Made by a program: the position numbers and the translations under genes
From: Streptomyces sp. Y2F8-2
GTDB lineage: Bacteria; Actinomycetota; Actinomycetes; Streptomycetales; Streptomycetaceae
DNA: 64,000 nt
NCBI RefSeq assembly: GCF_014905555.1
Contig: NZ_BNGS01000002.1
Span: 1 to 64,000 of the forward strand
Direction: 5' to 3'
Notes under the pieces: generated by a model
Seen by the model: only the letters and a program-made list of their open reading frames with translations
Databases searched by the model: none
What the model was told of the DNA's origin: nothing
In this document: positions 49,880-57,944 of the stretch, piece after piece
Numbering within the stretch: the stretch's first letter is position 1
Layout of the letters: each line of letters opens with the position of its first letter

Positions 49880-51256
49880 GTGAGCGTCCCTGAACGATCC
49901 CCTCAGCCCGCCGACCTGGGGGTGCTCACCGGACTGCGGTCCGGCAAACGGTCGTTCTACCCGGCGTACGTACGGTCCACCGAGCGGCTCGAGCGGACGG
50001 TCGAGGCACTCGATGGGATCTCCCGAGCCCTCGTGCGTACGACGGAAGGACCGCGCGCCCTGGTCGAGGCGGTCGTACGGACGGCGGCCGAGCATCTGCG
50101 CGCGCGCTGGCTGCTCCTGGCCGTGGCGGACGGCGCGCTGCGAGCGGCTCGGCCGCGGTTCCTGCTGTACGCCGACGACGTGCTGATCGACGACGAGACG
50201 AGGATGCCCGCCGAGGTGCGGGACCATCTGGAGCTGCTGCGCAGCCGTCCCTGGGAGGCCGGCACTCCCGAGCGGGGCCGGGGCTGGGTGCGCGCGCCGA
50301 TGACCCTCGACGACGAGCCGGTCGGCGGGATCGCGGCAGCCCCGGGTGCGGGCGTCGAAGTGGCCGACACCGACCTGGCCATCCTGCGGGTCCTGGCGAA
50401 CCAGGCTGCCGTGGCGCTGCACCACACGTTTCTGTTCCACGCGGCGACCGCGCTGCGAGGACGGGCCGAGGAGCTGTCCGAGGCGGCGCAGCGGCAGGCC
50501 AGGGACCTGGCCGCGCGCAGCGCAGAGCTGGCCGAGACGCAGGCCCGGCTGCTCGAGGCGATGCAGCGGCAGGCGCTCGACGACGAACGGCGGCGCATTG
50601 CGCGCGAGCTGCACGACAGTGTCTCGCAGTACGTACTCAGCGCGGGGATGACCGTCGAGGTGTGCCGGGCGGAGCTGGCGGGGTTGGGCGGGCAGGCCGC
50701 GGACATCGCCGAACGGCTGGCCACCGCCAAGGATCTCAGCCGGCAGGCCGTGGAGCGGCTGCGGGCCGCGATCTACGCACTCCACCGCACGTCCCAGGAG
50801 CCGGCCGGACCGCTTCCGGTGATGCTGCAGCGGCTGTCCACGGTGCACCTGACCACGGACCTCGACGTGCGGGTCCAGGTGGCGGGCAACCCGATGCCAC
50901 TGCCGCCGGAGGCCGAGCAGTCGATCCTCCGGCTGACCGGAGAGGCACTGTTCAACTCCGCCACGCACGGCAAGGCGAGCCGGGCACTGGTCCGGCTGCG
51001 CTATCTGCCCGAGGCCGTCGTGCTGACCGTGTCCGACGACGGCGGCGGCGATCCCGCCCAACTGCGCCGCGCCCTGCGGCTGTCCAGGGCCACCGATCTG
51101 GCCGGCCGGCACCGTGGGCTGGCGAACATGGTCGTCCGGGCGGAGGAGCTCGGCGGCCGACTGTCCATCCGCCGGTCGGGAATGGGAGGCGTCCTGTTGC
51201 GGGTCGACGTCCCGCTGCCGGTGAAGCATGCTCAGGAGGCAGCGGATGACCACTGA
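49880..51256 (+). CDS. NarL-family sensor histidine kinase with GAF-like domain
   Basis: A 458-residue cytoplasmic kinase with no membrane helix. Residues about 40-195 look like a GAF sensor ending in 'ILRVLANQAAVALHHTF'. A coiled coil (about 200-240) leads to the HisKA_3 box with His245 in 'IARELHDSVSQY'. The HATPase domain has 'LTGEALFNSATHGKA' and 'VSDDGGGDP', where the usual second Asn of the N-box is altered. It would phosphorylate the response regulator, whose gene overlaps its last 11 bases. The GTG start at 49880 follows GTGAGGCG. The signal is probably an alcohol or aldehyde state relayed with the ErcA-like protein. Confidence 0.92.
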   Translation: MSVPERSPQPADLGVLTGLRSGKRSFYPAYVRSTERLERTVEALDGISRALVRTTEGPRALVEAVVRTAAEHLRARWLLLAVADGALRAARPRFLLYADDVLIDDETRMPAEVRDHLELLRSRPWEAGTPERGRGWVRAPMTLDDEPVGGIAAAPGAGVEVADTDLAILRVLANQAAVALHHTFLFHAATALRGRAEELSEAAQRQARDLAARSAELAETQARLLEAMQRQALDDERRRIARELHDSVSQYVLSAGMTVEVCRAELAGLGGQAADIAERLATAKDLSRQAVERLRAAIYALHRTSQEPAGPLPVMLQRLSTVHLTTDLDVRVQVAGNPMPLPPEAEQSILRLTGEALFNSATHGKASRALVRLRYLPEAVVLTVSDDGGGDPAQLRRALRLSRATDLAGRHRGLANMVVRAEELGGRLSIRRSGMGGVLLRVDVPLPVKHAQEAADDH

Positions 51257-51911
51257 CCAGCGGACCACGGCTCCCACGTCGGCCCAACGGATCGTCCTGG
51301 TCGACGACCATGCCATCGTCCGGCATGGGTTGCGCTCGATCCTGGAGCGGGAGAGCGACCTGGAAGTGGTCGGGGAGGCGAGCACGGCCTCGGAGGCGGC
51401 TGCAGTCGTCGAGCGGGCCAATCCGTCGATCGTGCTGCTCGACCTGAAACTGTCGACGGCGGCGGACACCGAGGGTCTGGAGCTGTGTGCCCGGCTGACC
51501 CAGCGGCACCCTGGGCTGGCGGTGCTGGTACTCACCACGTTCCTCGACGACTCGCTGGTGGTGGAGGCGATCCAGCACGGTGCGCGTGGTTACGTCGTCA
51601 AGGACGTGGACACCACGGAGCTGCTGCGCTCGATCCGCGCGGTGGCCCGCAACGAGAGCGCCTTCGACTCCCACGCGGCCGCGGCGATGGTGCGGTCGAT
51701 GCGTGTGCAGCCCGACCGGCCGAAGTTCACCGAACGGGAGCTCAAGGTGCTCAGGCTGCTCGCCCGCGGGCTGAGCAACCGGGAGATCGGTGAGCAGCTG
51801 TACATATCGGAGACCACGGTGAAGTTTCACGTCCGCAACATCATGCGCAAGATGGACGCGGGCAGCCGCGCGGAAGTCGTGTACGAGGCCAGCAAGATGG
51901 GCGTGATCTGA
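51246..51911 (+). CDS. LuxR/NarL-family response regulator
   Basis: A 221-residue regulator. The receiver domain has the acidic pair in 'LVDDHAIVRHG', phospho-acceptor Asp66 in 'VLLDLKLS', Thr in 'VLTTF', and Lys in 'YVVKD'. The C-terminal LuxR helix-turn-helix is 'TERELKVLRLLARGLSNREI' followed by 'ETTVKFHVRNIMRKM'. It overlaps the kinase gene by 11 bases. It is the best candidate to bind the 18-bp palindromes upstream of the ErcA-like gene and mftA. Confidence 0.95.
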   Translation: MTTDQRTTAPTSAQRIVLVDDHAIVRHGLRSILERESDLEVVGEASTASEAAAVVERANPSIVLLDLKLSTAADTEGLELCARLTQRHPGLAVLVLTTFLDDSLVVEAIQHGARGYVVKDVDTTELLRSIRAVARNESAFDSHAAAAMVRSMRVQPDRPKFTERELKVLRLLARGLSNREIGEQLYISETTVKFHVRNIMRKMDAGSRAEVVYEASKMGVI

Positions 51912-51912
51912 C

Positions 51913-51955
51913 GACGGAGAGCCAGGACCGGCCCCACCGTTCCTGGCTCTCCGTC
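51913..51955. terminator. Bidirectional terminator between response regulator and methyltransferase
   Basis: A perfect 15-bp stem (GACGGAGAGCCAGGA and its complement) with a 13-base loop directly after the response regulator stop, between convergent genes. Confidence 0.9.
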
Positions 51956-51974
51956 ACTCGACTGCCCAGGCGGG

Positions 51975-52901
51975 TCAGCCGGGTTCGAGGACCAGCCAGC
52001 CACCGTGGTGGGAACCGACGGAGAACCGGTGGCCGGTTCGGCGGCCCAGTTCGGCGAGCTGGTCCTGGGTGAAGCACTGCACGTGTCCGTACGCGGCTGT
52101 CGGCTCGTCCTCGTACGGCACGGCCACGACCACCCGGCGCCGGGCCAGCCGCAGTGCCTCCTGTACGACGGTGTCGCCGTGCCCGGGATCCAGGTGTTCC
52201 AGTACGTGGATGACCGTGACGGTGTCCACCGAGCGGTCCGGCAGCGGCACCCGTGCCGCGTCGCAGGCCAGCGTGTCCAGTGGCAGACCCCGCTCGCGGG
52301 CCACGGCGTCCAGCAGACGCATGGTGCCCCACGAGAGGTCCGAGGCGATCACCGTGTGCCCGCGCCGCTCGGCCAGCAGCAGCGGCAGGAAGCCGAAGCA
52401 GGAGCCCAGGTCCAGCACCGTGCCCGGGGCCACCAGGTCGAGGGCGCGGCGGTAGACGGGCGCGAAGCCGGCGATCGACGAGTGGCCGGCCGGTTCCGCG
52501 GTCCGCCAGTGCCGCCGGATGCGGGCCAGCGTGTTGTCGTAGAACGTGGTCCAGGCGGGCAGCGGTCCGTCCACGCAGGAGCGCACCACCCCGGTGAAGA
52601 CGCGCTCGAAGATGTCGCTGCCGGACAGCCAGCCGGGGGCGAAGAGCTCCTCGGCGAGCAGTCCGGCCAGGTCGTTGTCGAGCTGCTCGGGCCTCAGCGA
52701 GTGGCCCAGCTCGACGCGGCGGCCCCGGCGGCGCAAGGTGAAGTGCTGGGTGCGGACGATCCGATGCGGGATCGCGTCGTCCACGAAGAGGCCGTCGCGG
52801 ACAACCCGGACCAGATGGTCCGCGTACAGACCGGGCGGGGTCGGAGCCAGAGGGTCGATACGCCGCGCGGCGATCGCGTTCCGAAGGCTGGGGACGCTCA
52901 T
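51975..52901 (-). CDS. mftM: SAM-dependent methyltransferase, probable mycofactocin glycan methyltransferase
   Basis: A 308-residue class I methyltransferase. Motif I is 'VLDLGSCFGFLPLLLAERRG' (about 165-184), followed by 'VIASDLSWGTMRLL' and 'VTVIHVLEHLDPGHG'. An N-terminal part of about 110 residues (YADHLVRVVRDGLFVDDAIP) is specific to this group. Context and general features match MftM, known to 2-O-methylate a glucose in the mycofactocin oligosaccharide. It lies in an operon with MoxR and VWA genes beside the mycofactocin cluster. Fold is certain; the MftM identity rests on context and memory of the family. Confidence 0.75.
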   Translation of the reverse strand: MSVPSLRNAIAARRIDPLAPTPPGLYADHLVRVVRDGLFVDDAIPHRIVRTQHFTLRRRGRRVELGHSLRPEQLDNDLAGLLAEELFAPGWLSGSDIFERVFTGVVRSCVDGPLPAWTTFYDNTLARIRRHWRTAEPAGHSSIAGFAPVYRRALDLVAPGTVLDLGSCFGFLPLLLAERRGHTVIASDLSWGTMRLLDAVARERGLPLDTLACDAARVPLPDRSVDTVTVIHVLEHLDPGHGDTVVQEALRLARRRVVVAVPYEDEPTAAYGHVQCFTQDQLAELGRRTGHRFSVGSHHGGWLVLEPG

Positions 52902-52944
52902 GACGGCGGCTCCCTGTGACGGTGTGCGGGGGTGCTCATCGGTG

Positions 52945-54480
52945 TCATCGCCCGGTCGCCTCCGCCGCCATCCGGTGAGCCGTGCGCCGGAGTCCGGCGA
53001 GGTCGGCGACCACGTGGACGCGGTCGCAGTACGGCGCGTAGAGAGGCAGGTCGCAGGCGCCGAGCCCCCAGGAGTAGCGGGGTTCCGGGGTCAGCCAGAT
53101 GGTCTGCCGCACCCTGCGCGTGATCTCCTCGAAGGCCGCGACCTGGGGATCGTTGCCGTTGCCGCGGCCGTCGCCCAGCACCAGGAGGGTGGTACGCCGG
53201 CCGAGCGCCGCGGTGTGCTCCGCCAGCAGCAGCTCGAACGTGCGGCCGTAGTCGGAGTTCGCGTCGACGTCGAGCAGGCCGCCGGCCGGGAGGCCGTCGA
53301 AGACCAGTCCGAGCGCCCGCTCCAGCGGGTGCTCGGCGAACAGCTCGGTGATCTCCGTCGGCGCGTCGACGAACGCGTACGAGCGGACCTGTCCGAACAG
53401 GGACTGCAGGCCGTGCACCAGATGCAGGGTGAACCGGGCCGTGGCCCGCACGGACAGCGAGACGTCCGTCAGGATCACCAGGCGCGGCCTGTCCTCGGCC
53501 CGGGTGACGGTGACGGGCCGGAACGGTACGCCGTCATAGCGCATGTTGCGGCGCATCGTGCGCCCCGAATGGACGCGGCCGTGCGACGTGTCGCGTGTGC
53601 GGCTGGTCAGCGCGCCGTGCAGGGAACGGCCCACCCGGCGCAGGGCCTCCTCCAGTTGGGCGCGTTCGTCCTCGTCGACCGTTTCCGGGCGGGCACGTTC
53701 GGCGATCCGGGCGGACTCCACGGCCACCGACGTGAGCTCGGCCAACCGGTCCAGGTGCCGCTTCAGCAGTTGGGGAAGGTTGTCGATGACGCCCGCCAAC
53801 TGCTGCCGTAGCCGGTCGAGTTCCGGCCCTTCGACGCCGTCGGACTCGTCCGTGAGCCAGCCCAGGAGGGCGTGCTGCTGGGCGACGGTCAGCGCGGTGT
53901 CGAGGGGCTTCCCGGCGGCTGCGGCGAGCTGCCCGGGTATCCCGGCGCCGTGCAGCCTCCCGGTCTCGAGCTGAACGGACGGGCCGCCGTCCCGTCCGCC
54001 TGTGGCGCCGTCCTCGGACAGGACGATCTCGTCGGTCATCGAGGCCAGGTCCATCTTGTTGGCCTCCTGGTGCAGGTTGTACCGCTGGGCGAGGTCCTGC
54101 TGGTCGAAGAAGTCCCGGATGTCGGACGGCTTTCCGTGGCTGTGCCCCTGCTGCGGGGTCTCGGAGGGCTCGTCGGAGACGGTGAACGACTGCAGTTCGC
54201 CGGTGTCGGACAGGTCGTCGTGCTCATGGCTGTGGCCGTCGCCGTCGTCGGCCCCTTCCACCGGTCGCAGCGAGAAGAAAGCGGTGAACAGGTCGTCGAA
54301 CAGTGCGTGGTCGCGCCGGTCCTTCACCAGTGTCATGCGCAGGGCCTCGCGCAGGGTCTCGCGTCGGTCGAGGACGCCGGGCTGGGCCGCCCCGCGCATG
54401 GCGTCCATGGCTTCCGACACAGAGACGCGCAGACCGAACAGCCGCAGCAGGCGGACGAATCGGTGCACGCCGGCTTCCAT
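52945..54480 (-). CDS. CoxE/VWA-domain protein, MoxR partner
   Basis: A 511-residue VWA protein. The N-terminal half is helical ('FVRLLRLFGLRVSVSEAMDA') and holds two His-rich patches near residues 80-90 (GHSHEHDD) and 110-116 (GHSHG). The C-terminal half is a CoxE-type VWA domain with a MIDAS-like 'VILTDVSLSVRATA' and 'VLGDGRGNGNDP'. VWA proteins of this kind work with MoxR ATPases in assembling or metallating enzymes, as in methanol and CO dehydrogenases. The gene starts at an ATG with GGGGAGG, 15 bases after the MoxR stop. The neighbouring alcohol dehydrogenase is the likely client. Confidence 0.9.
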   Translation of the reverse strand: MEAGVHRFVRLLRLFGLRVSVSEAMDAMRGAAQPGVLDRRETLREALRMTLVKDRRDHALFDDLFTAFFSLRPVEGADDGDGHSHEHDDLSDTGELQSFTVSDEPSETPQQGHSHGKPSDIRDFFDQQDLAQRYNLHQEANKMDLASMTDEIVLSEDGATGGRDGGPSVQLETGRLHGAGIPGQLAAAAGKPLDTALTVAQQHALLGWLTDESDGVEGPELDRLRQQLAGVIDNLPQLLKRHLDRLAELTSVAVESARIAERARPETVDEDERAQLEEALRRVGRSLHGALTSRTRDTSHGRVHSGRTMRRNMRYDGVPFRPVTVTRAEDRPRLVILTDVSLSVRATARFTLHLVHGLQSLFGQVRSYAFVDAPTEITELFAEHPLERALGLVFDGLPAGGLLDVDANSDYGRTFELLLAEHTAALGRRTTLLVLGDGRGNGNDPQVAAFEEITRRVRQTIWLTPEPRYSWGLGACDLPLYAPYCDRVHVVADLAGLRRTAHRMAAEATGR

Positions 54481-54495
54481 GCGGGCCTCCCCGTG

Positions 54496-55686
54496 TCAGT
54501 CGGTGCGGCGCCGGGCGACGGCGGCGAAGGATCGGGCACCCTGGCCGGTGCTGGGTGCGGGCCGGTGCGTCGGGCCGGGTCCGGGAGCGCCGTAGTAGCC
54601 CTCGTCGTGTCGGCCCTGGCGGTCCATGGCCGCCCGCACGGCAGGCCCGTCGATCTCGTCCGGCTGTCCGTGCCCGGGACCGTGGTGGTGGTCGTGACGG
54701 CTGTGACCGTCGTGGTGGTGCCCGTGAGGATGGCCGGGCGCGGGCAGGGTGCGGTTGGGGTCGACCAGGCGCGGCAGGACATCAAGCGCCCGCTGCAGAT
54801 CCCGCTCGTATTTCAGGACCACGTTGGCGGTGTCGGCGAGCACCGCCGGGTCGAGTTCCTCGACGCCCAGCACGGCGAGGGTGCGGGCCCAGTCGACGGT
54901 CTCGGAGATGCTGGGGTTCTTGCGCAGCTGCAGCTCGCGCAGGCCCCGCACCACCTCGACCAGACGGCGGGCCGCGGCCTCCGGCAGTCCGGTGTCCTTG
55001 GCGCGTACGATCTCCAACTCCCGTTCGGCGTCCGGGTAGTCGAGGAAGAGATGCAGGCAGCGGCGCTTGAGCGCGGCCGACAGATCGCGGGTGCTGTTGG
55101 AGGTCAGCACCACGTACGGCGGGATCGTCGCGGTGAACGTGCCGATCTCCGGCACCGACACCTGGTACTCGGCCAGACACTCCAGCAGCACCGCCTCCAG
55201 CGCCTCGTCCGCCCGGTCGACCTCGTCGATCAGCAGCACCGCGGGCTGCTCGCCGCGCACGGCGTCCAGCAGGGGGCGGGGCGCGAGGAACCGGTCGGAG
55301 AAGAACACACTGTCCTGCTCCTCGATCCGCCGCACAGCGGAGGCCAGGTCGGGCGCGTCGGCCGTGAGGTCGCCGATCTTGTCCCGGAGCATCTGCGTGT
55401 ACAAGAGCTGCTTGCCGTAGTCCCAGTCGTACAGCGCCCGGCTTTCGTCCTGGCCCTCGTAGCACTGCAGGCGCAGCAGTCGGCGCCCGGTGACGGCGGC
55501 GAGGGTCTTGGCCAGCTCGGTCTTGCCGACGCCGGCCGGGCCCTCCAGCAGGACCGGCTTGTCGAGTCTGGTCTGCAGGAACACGGTGGTGGCGAGCCGC
55601 CGGTCGGCGATGTAGCCGTGGGCGGCGAACCGCTCGACGACGTCGTCGACCGAGCCGAACGCGGGATTCTCGGGTGTGGCGGGCAC
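54496..55686 (-). CDS. MoxR-type AAA ATPase with a His-rich tail
   Basis: A 396-residue MoxR-family AAA+ ATPase. Walker A is GPAGVGKTELAK, Walker B is 'AVLLIDEVDRADEA', sensor 1 is 'VVLTSNSTRD' and the arginine-finger region is 'AALKRRCLHLFLD'. After the ATPase lid (about residue 310) comes a segment with more than ten His among about 25 residues (PGHPHGHHHDGHSRHDHHH), a likely metal-binding patch. I chose the GTG at 55686 because GGAGGAA precedes it; the upstream TTG at 55701 has no such site. It leads an operon with the VWA and methyltransferase genes, downstream of the alcohol dehydrogenase on the same strand. Confidence 0.92.
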   Translation of the reverse strand: MPATPENPAFGSVDDVVERFAAHGYIADRRLATTVFLQTRLDKPVLLEGPAGVGKTELAKTLAAVTGRRLLRLQCYEGQDESRALYDWDYGKQLLYTQMLRDKIGDLTADAPDLASAVRRIEEQDSVFFSDRFLAPRPLLDAVRGEQPAVLLIDEVDRADEALEAVLLECLAEYQVSVPEIGTFTATIPPYVVLTSNSTRDLSAALKRRCLHLFLDYPDAERELEIVRAKDTGLPEAAARRLVEVVRGLRELQLRKNPSISETVDWARTLAVLGVEELDPAVLADTANVVLKYERDLQRALDVLPRLVDPNRTLPAPGHPHGHHHDGHSRHDHHHGPGHGQPDEIDGPAVRAAMDRQGRHDEGYYGAPGPGPTHRPAPSTGQGARSFAAVARRRTD

Positions 55687-55706
55687 GGTTCCTCCGTCCA
55701 ATGGGG

Positions 55707-55748
55707 CGGGAGCGGGGGGCGACCTCCCTGTTCAGCCCCCCGCTCCCG
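55707..55748 (-). terminator. Hairpin between the methanol dehydrogenase gene and moxR
   Basis: A perfect 13-bp stem (CGGGAGCGGGGGG and its complement) with a 16-base loop, 13 bases after the dehydrogenase stop and 21 bases before the MoxR start. With such a short gap it may act as a partial terminator that keeps the chaperone genes expressed below the enzyme, or as an mRNA stabiliser. Confidence 0.65.
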
Positions 55749-55760
55749 GTCACGAGGTGC

Positions 55761-57053
55761 TCAGCCGAGCAGGTCGTCCAGGTCGCCGGTCATGCAGTGC
55801 TCGACGACCGGCCTGACGGTGTCGAACGTGCATTCCTTGGCGTTGCCCGGAGTGCAGGCGTCACCGAGGACGTGGTGGGTGATGCGGTCGACGTCGGCGG
55901 CGTCACCCTTGATCTCCTTGGCCTGCTCGTAGAACTTCGTCGGTCCCTGGCCGAGCCGGTTCTTGGAGTACGTGTCCTGCTGGACGTCGGTGAACTTCTC
56001 CGGGATGCCGACGTCGCGCAGCAGCCGGATGCCCGCGGCGAGCGCCGCCTCGGCCGCCTGGACCTTCGTCATGCCGTGCGTGTCCACGCCCATCGCCTCG
56101 GCGATGTCCGCGAACCGCTCGTAGTGGGCGGGCATGTTGAACGCCCACACCCGGGGCAGCGCGATGGCGTTGTTCAGGCCGTGGTGGGTGTCGTAGAACG
56201 CGCTGACCGCGTGCGAGATGGAGTGGATGATGCCCAGGCCACCGGAGTTGAACGCCTGCGCCGCGATGTACTGCGCGTACATCATGCCCTCACGCCCACC
56301 CAGGTCCTGACCGTTCCACACGGCCTGCCGCAGATGGCGTGCGGTCAGCCGGATCGCGTGCAGCGCGTTGCCCAGCGACGGCTGGAAGTTCAGCCGCGAC
56401 ACGTACGGCTCGGAGGCGTGCGCGAGGACGTCGAAGCCGCACTGCGCCGTGTAGTCCAGCGGGCAGTCGTAGTACAGGGTCGGGTCGTCGATGGCGAGCG
56501 TGGCCACCGAGGCGTCGTCGAAGGCCACGTACTTGTGCGGGTTGTCCGGGTCGGTCGTGGTGTCGGTGATGACATACGCCCAGGACGTCTCGGAGCCCGT
56601 GCCGGCCGTGGTGGACACCGCGATGTGCGGCGGGTTCTTGGGGTTCTCGGACTTGTTGAAGCCCTCGAAGTCGTTGACGTTGCGGCCGTCGTGCGCCACC
56701 GAGATACGGGCGCCCTTGCACGCGTCGTGGGACGAGCCGCCGCCGATCGACACGAACGAGTCGCACTTGTTCTCCTGGTACAGCGCCACGGCGTCCATGA
56801 CGTTGTAGTCCTTGGGGTTCGACTCGACCTTGTCGTACACCACGACCTCCAGGCCGTGGTACTTCATCGACTCGACGATCTTGTGCACGGTGTCGCTGCC
56901 GCGCAGACCGGTGGTCATCACCAGGGTGCGCCGGAAACCCAGCTTCTTGGCCTCCGGACCGATCAGCTCGTGGGCGCCCGGGCCCATCAGCGCCCGCGGG
57001 AACGGGTGGAATTCCTTGATCGGGAATGGCTTGAGAAGTTCTTCGACCTGCAT
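55761..57053 (-). CDS. Methanol dehydrogenase-type nicotinoprotein (NDMA-dependent, iron-ADH family)
   Basis: A 430-residue group III alcohol dehydrogenase. Its N-terminus 'QVEELLKPFPIKEFHPFPRA' and 'SGLRGSD'-like region (TTGLRGSDTVHKIVESMKYH) match the actinobacterial methanol:NDMA oxidoreductases (Mdo/Mno). 'SIGGGSSHDACKGA' and 'STTAGTGSETSWAY' bind the nucleotide; Asp and His in 'CGFDVLAHASEP' and His residues in 'ISHAVSAFYDTHHGLNN' bind metal. These enzymes hold NAD(H) tightly and need an external acceptor, which in these organisms is mycofactocin. Position directly divergent from mftA fits. It may act on methanol or on other small alcohols. The ATG at 57053 follows GGAGAGGA. Confidence 0.95.
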   Translation of the reverse strand: MQVEELLKPFPIKEFHPFPRALMGPGAHELIGPEAKKLGFRRTLVMTTGLRGSDTVHKIVESMKYHGLEVVVYDKVESNPKDYNVMDAVALYQENKCDSFVSIGGGSSHDACKGARISVAHDGRNVNDFEGFNKSENPKNPPHIAVSTTAGTGSETSWAYVITDTTTDPDNPHKYVAFDDASVATLAIDDPTLYYDCPLDYTAQCGFDVLAHASEPYVSRLNFQPSLGNALHAIRLTARHLRQAVWNGQDLGGREGMMYAQYIAAQAFNSGGLGIIHSISHAVSAFYDTHHGLNNAIALPRVWAFNMPAHYERFADIAEAMGVDTHGMTKVQAAEAALAAGIRLLRDVGIPEKFTDVQQDTYSKNRLGQGPTKFYEQAKEIKGDAADVDRITHHVLGDACTPGNAKECTFDTVRPVVEHCMTGDLDDLLG

Positions 57054-57307
57054 GTTCGCGACTGTCCTCTCCGCGCGGTGGACCGCGCGTCCTGCGTCGG
57101 CTGCTCTTGGGCGCCGCCGTCCGGGTGCCGCCCACCCTTCGGGCGAACGAAGCCGTGTGGGACGGCAGCGCCTGTCCGGCGTCGCAGATGTCCGGTGTGG
57201 AGCACGGACGTGCCGGACTTCGTGGCGTGACTCACCCTCCGGGAACGCGTCGCCGCGCGACACCGGCCGCACGGACGGCAGCTGGACGCGAACGGACGGG
57301 GTGTTGC

Positions 57308-57325
57308 CCTGCCCGATCGGAGGGG
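57308..57325. promoter_or_regulatory. 18-bp near-palindrome, copy 2
   Basis: CCTGCCCGATCGGAGGGG shares 14 of 18 bases with the copy before the ErcA-like gene. It lies between the divergent alcohol dehydrogenase and mftA genes. Confidence 0.6.
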
Positions 57326-57358
57326 GAACGCGGCGGGCACCGGCCCCGGCGGGGCGTA

Positions 57359-57376
57359 CCTGTCCGACCGGAGGGG
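57359..57376. promoter_or_regulatory. 18-bp near-palindrome, copy 3
   Basis: CCTGTCCGACCGGAGGGG ends 123 bases before the mftA start, almost the same distance as copy 1 from the ErcA-like gene (122 bases). The equal spacing supports a shared activator site. Confidence 0.65.
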
Positions 57377-57498
57377 GCGAGGGCGGCCGGAAGCAGGGCG
57401 AGACGCGGGGCGGCCGGCCGTAGCGTCGAGTACCGGCCGGTCACCACACGGTGCCGCCGATCCCCAACTCACCACCCCTTTCTGTCAGGAGGTTCGCC

Positions 57499-57606
57499 AT
57501 GCCCGAGGACCAGATCCGTGCCGAGCAGGACACCACCGTCGAGGAGATGACCGAGGAGCTGCTCGTCGAAGAGGTGTCCATCGACGGCATGTGCGGCGTC
57601 TACTGA
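57499..57606 (+). CDS. mftA: Mycofactocin precursor peptide
   Basis: A 35-residue peptide with an acidic leader and the diagnostic C-terminus IDGMCGVY. The final Val-Tyr pair is the part that becomes the cofactor after decarboxylation and crosslinking by MftC. The ATG follows AGGAGG seven bases upstream. It is the first gene of the mycofactocin operon, 11 bases before mftB. Confidence 0.97.
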   Translation: MPEDQIRAEQDTTVEEMTEELLVEEVSIDGMCGVY

Positions 57607-57617
57607 GGCCCGCCGCC

Positions 57618-57944
57618 ATGACGTCCCCTTCGGCGACTCCGGCCGAGGCGCCTTGCGCCGACGTGATGTTCGACGCCGGGCGCCCCTACCGGCTGAACCC
57701 CGCTGTGGCGCTGCGTCCCGAACCCTTCGGGGCGCTCGCCTACCACTTCGGCAACCGCCGGCTGTCGTTCCTGAAGGCTCCGGAACTCGTCGAGCTGGTC
57801 CGGGGCCTCGACCGGCACGCCAGCGTCGGGGACGCCCTCTCGGGCGTTCCCGACGCCCGCCGCAGTGCCTTCCTTCGGGCGCTGGCCGCCCTGGCCGCCG
57901 CCGACATGATCATTCCCCAACGCAGTGACATCGGAGCGCGGTGA
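57618..57944 (+). CDS. mftB: Mycofactocin peptide chaperone
   Basis: A 108-residue PqqD-like (RRE) protein. 'GRPYRLNPAVALRPEPFGAL' and 'YHFGNRRLSFLKAPELVELV' are typical of MftB, which binds the MftA leader and presents it to the radical SAM enzyme. The start ATG lies 11 bases after the mftA stop and the stop overlaps the mftC start region, so the three genes are coupled. Confidence 0.95.
   Translation: MTSPSATPAEAPCADVMFDAGRPYRLNPAVALRPEPFGALAYHFGNRRLSFLKAPELVELVRGLDRHASVGDALSGVPDARRSAFLRALAALAAADMIIPQRSDIGAR

Larger units (their letters stand above)
57054..57498. other. Divergent promoter region between the alcohol dehydrogenase and mftA
   Basis: These 445 bases contain no gene. Two copies of the 18-bp near-palindrome found before the ErcA-like gene lie here, 51 bases apart, so both directions may be controlled by the same response regulator. 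Confidence 0.75.
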
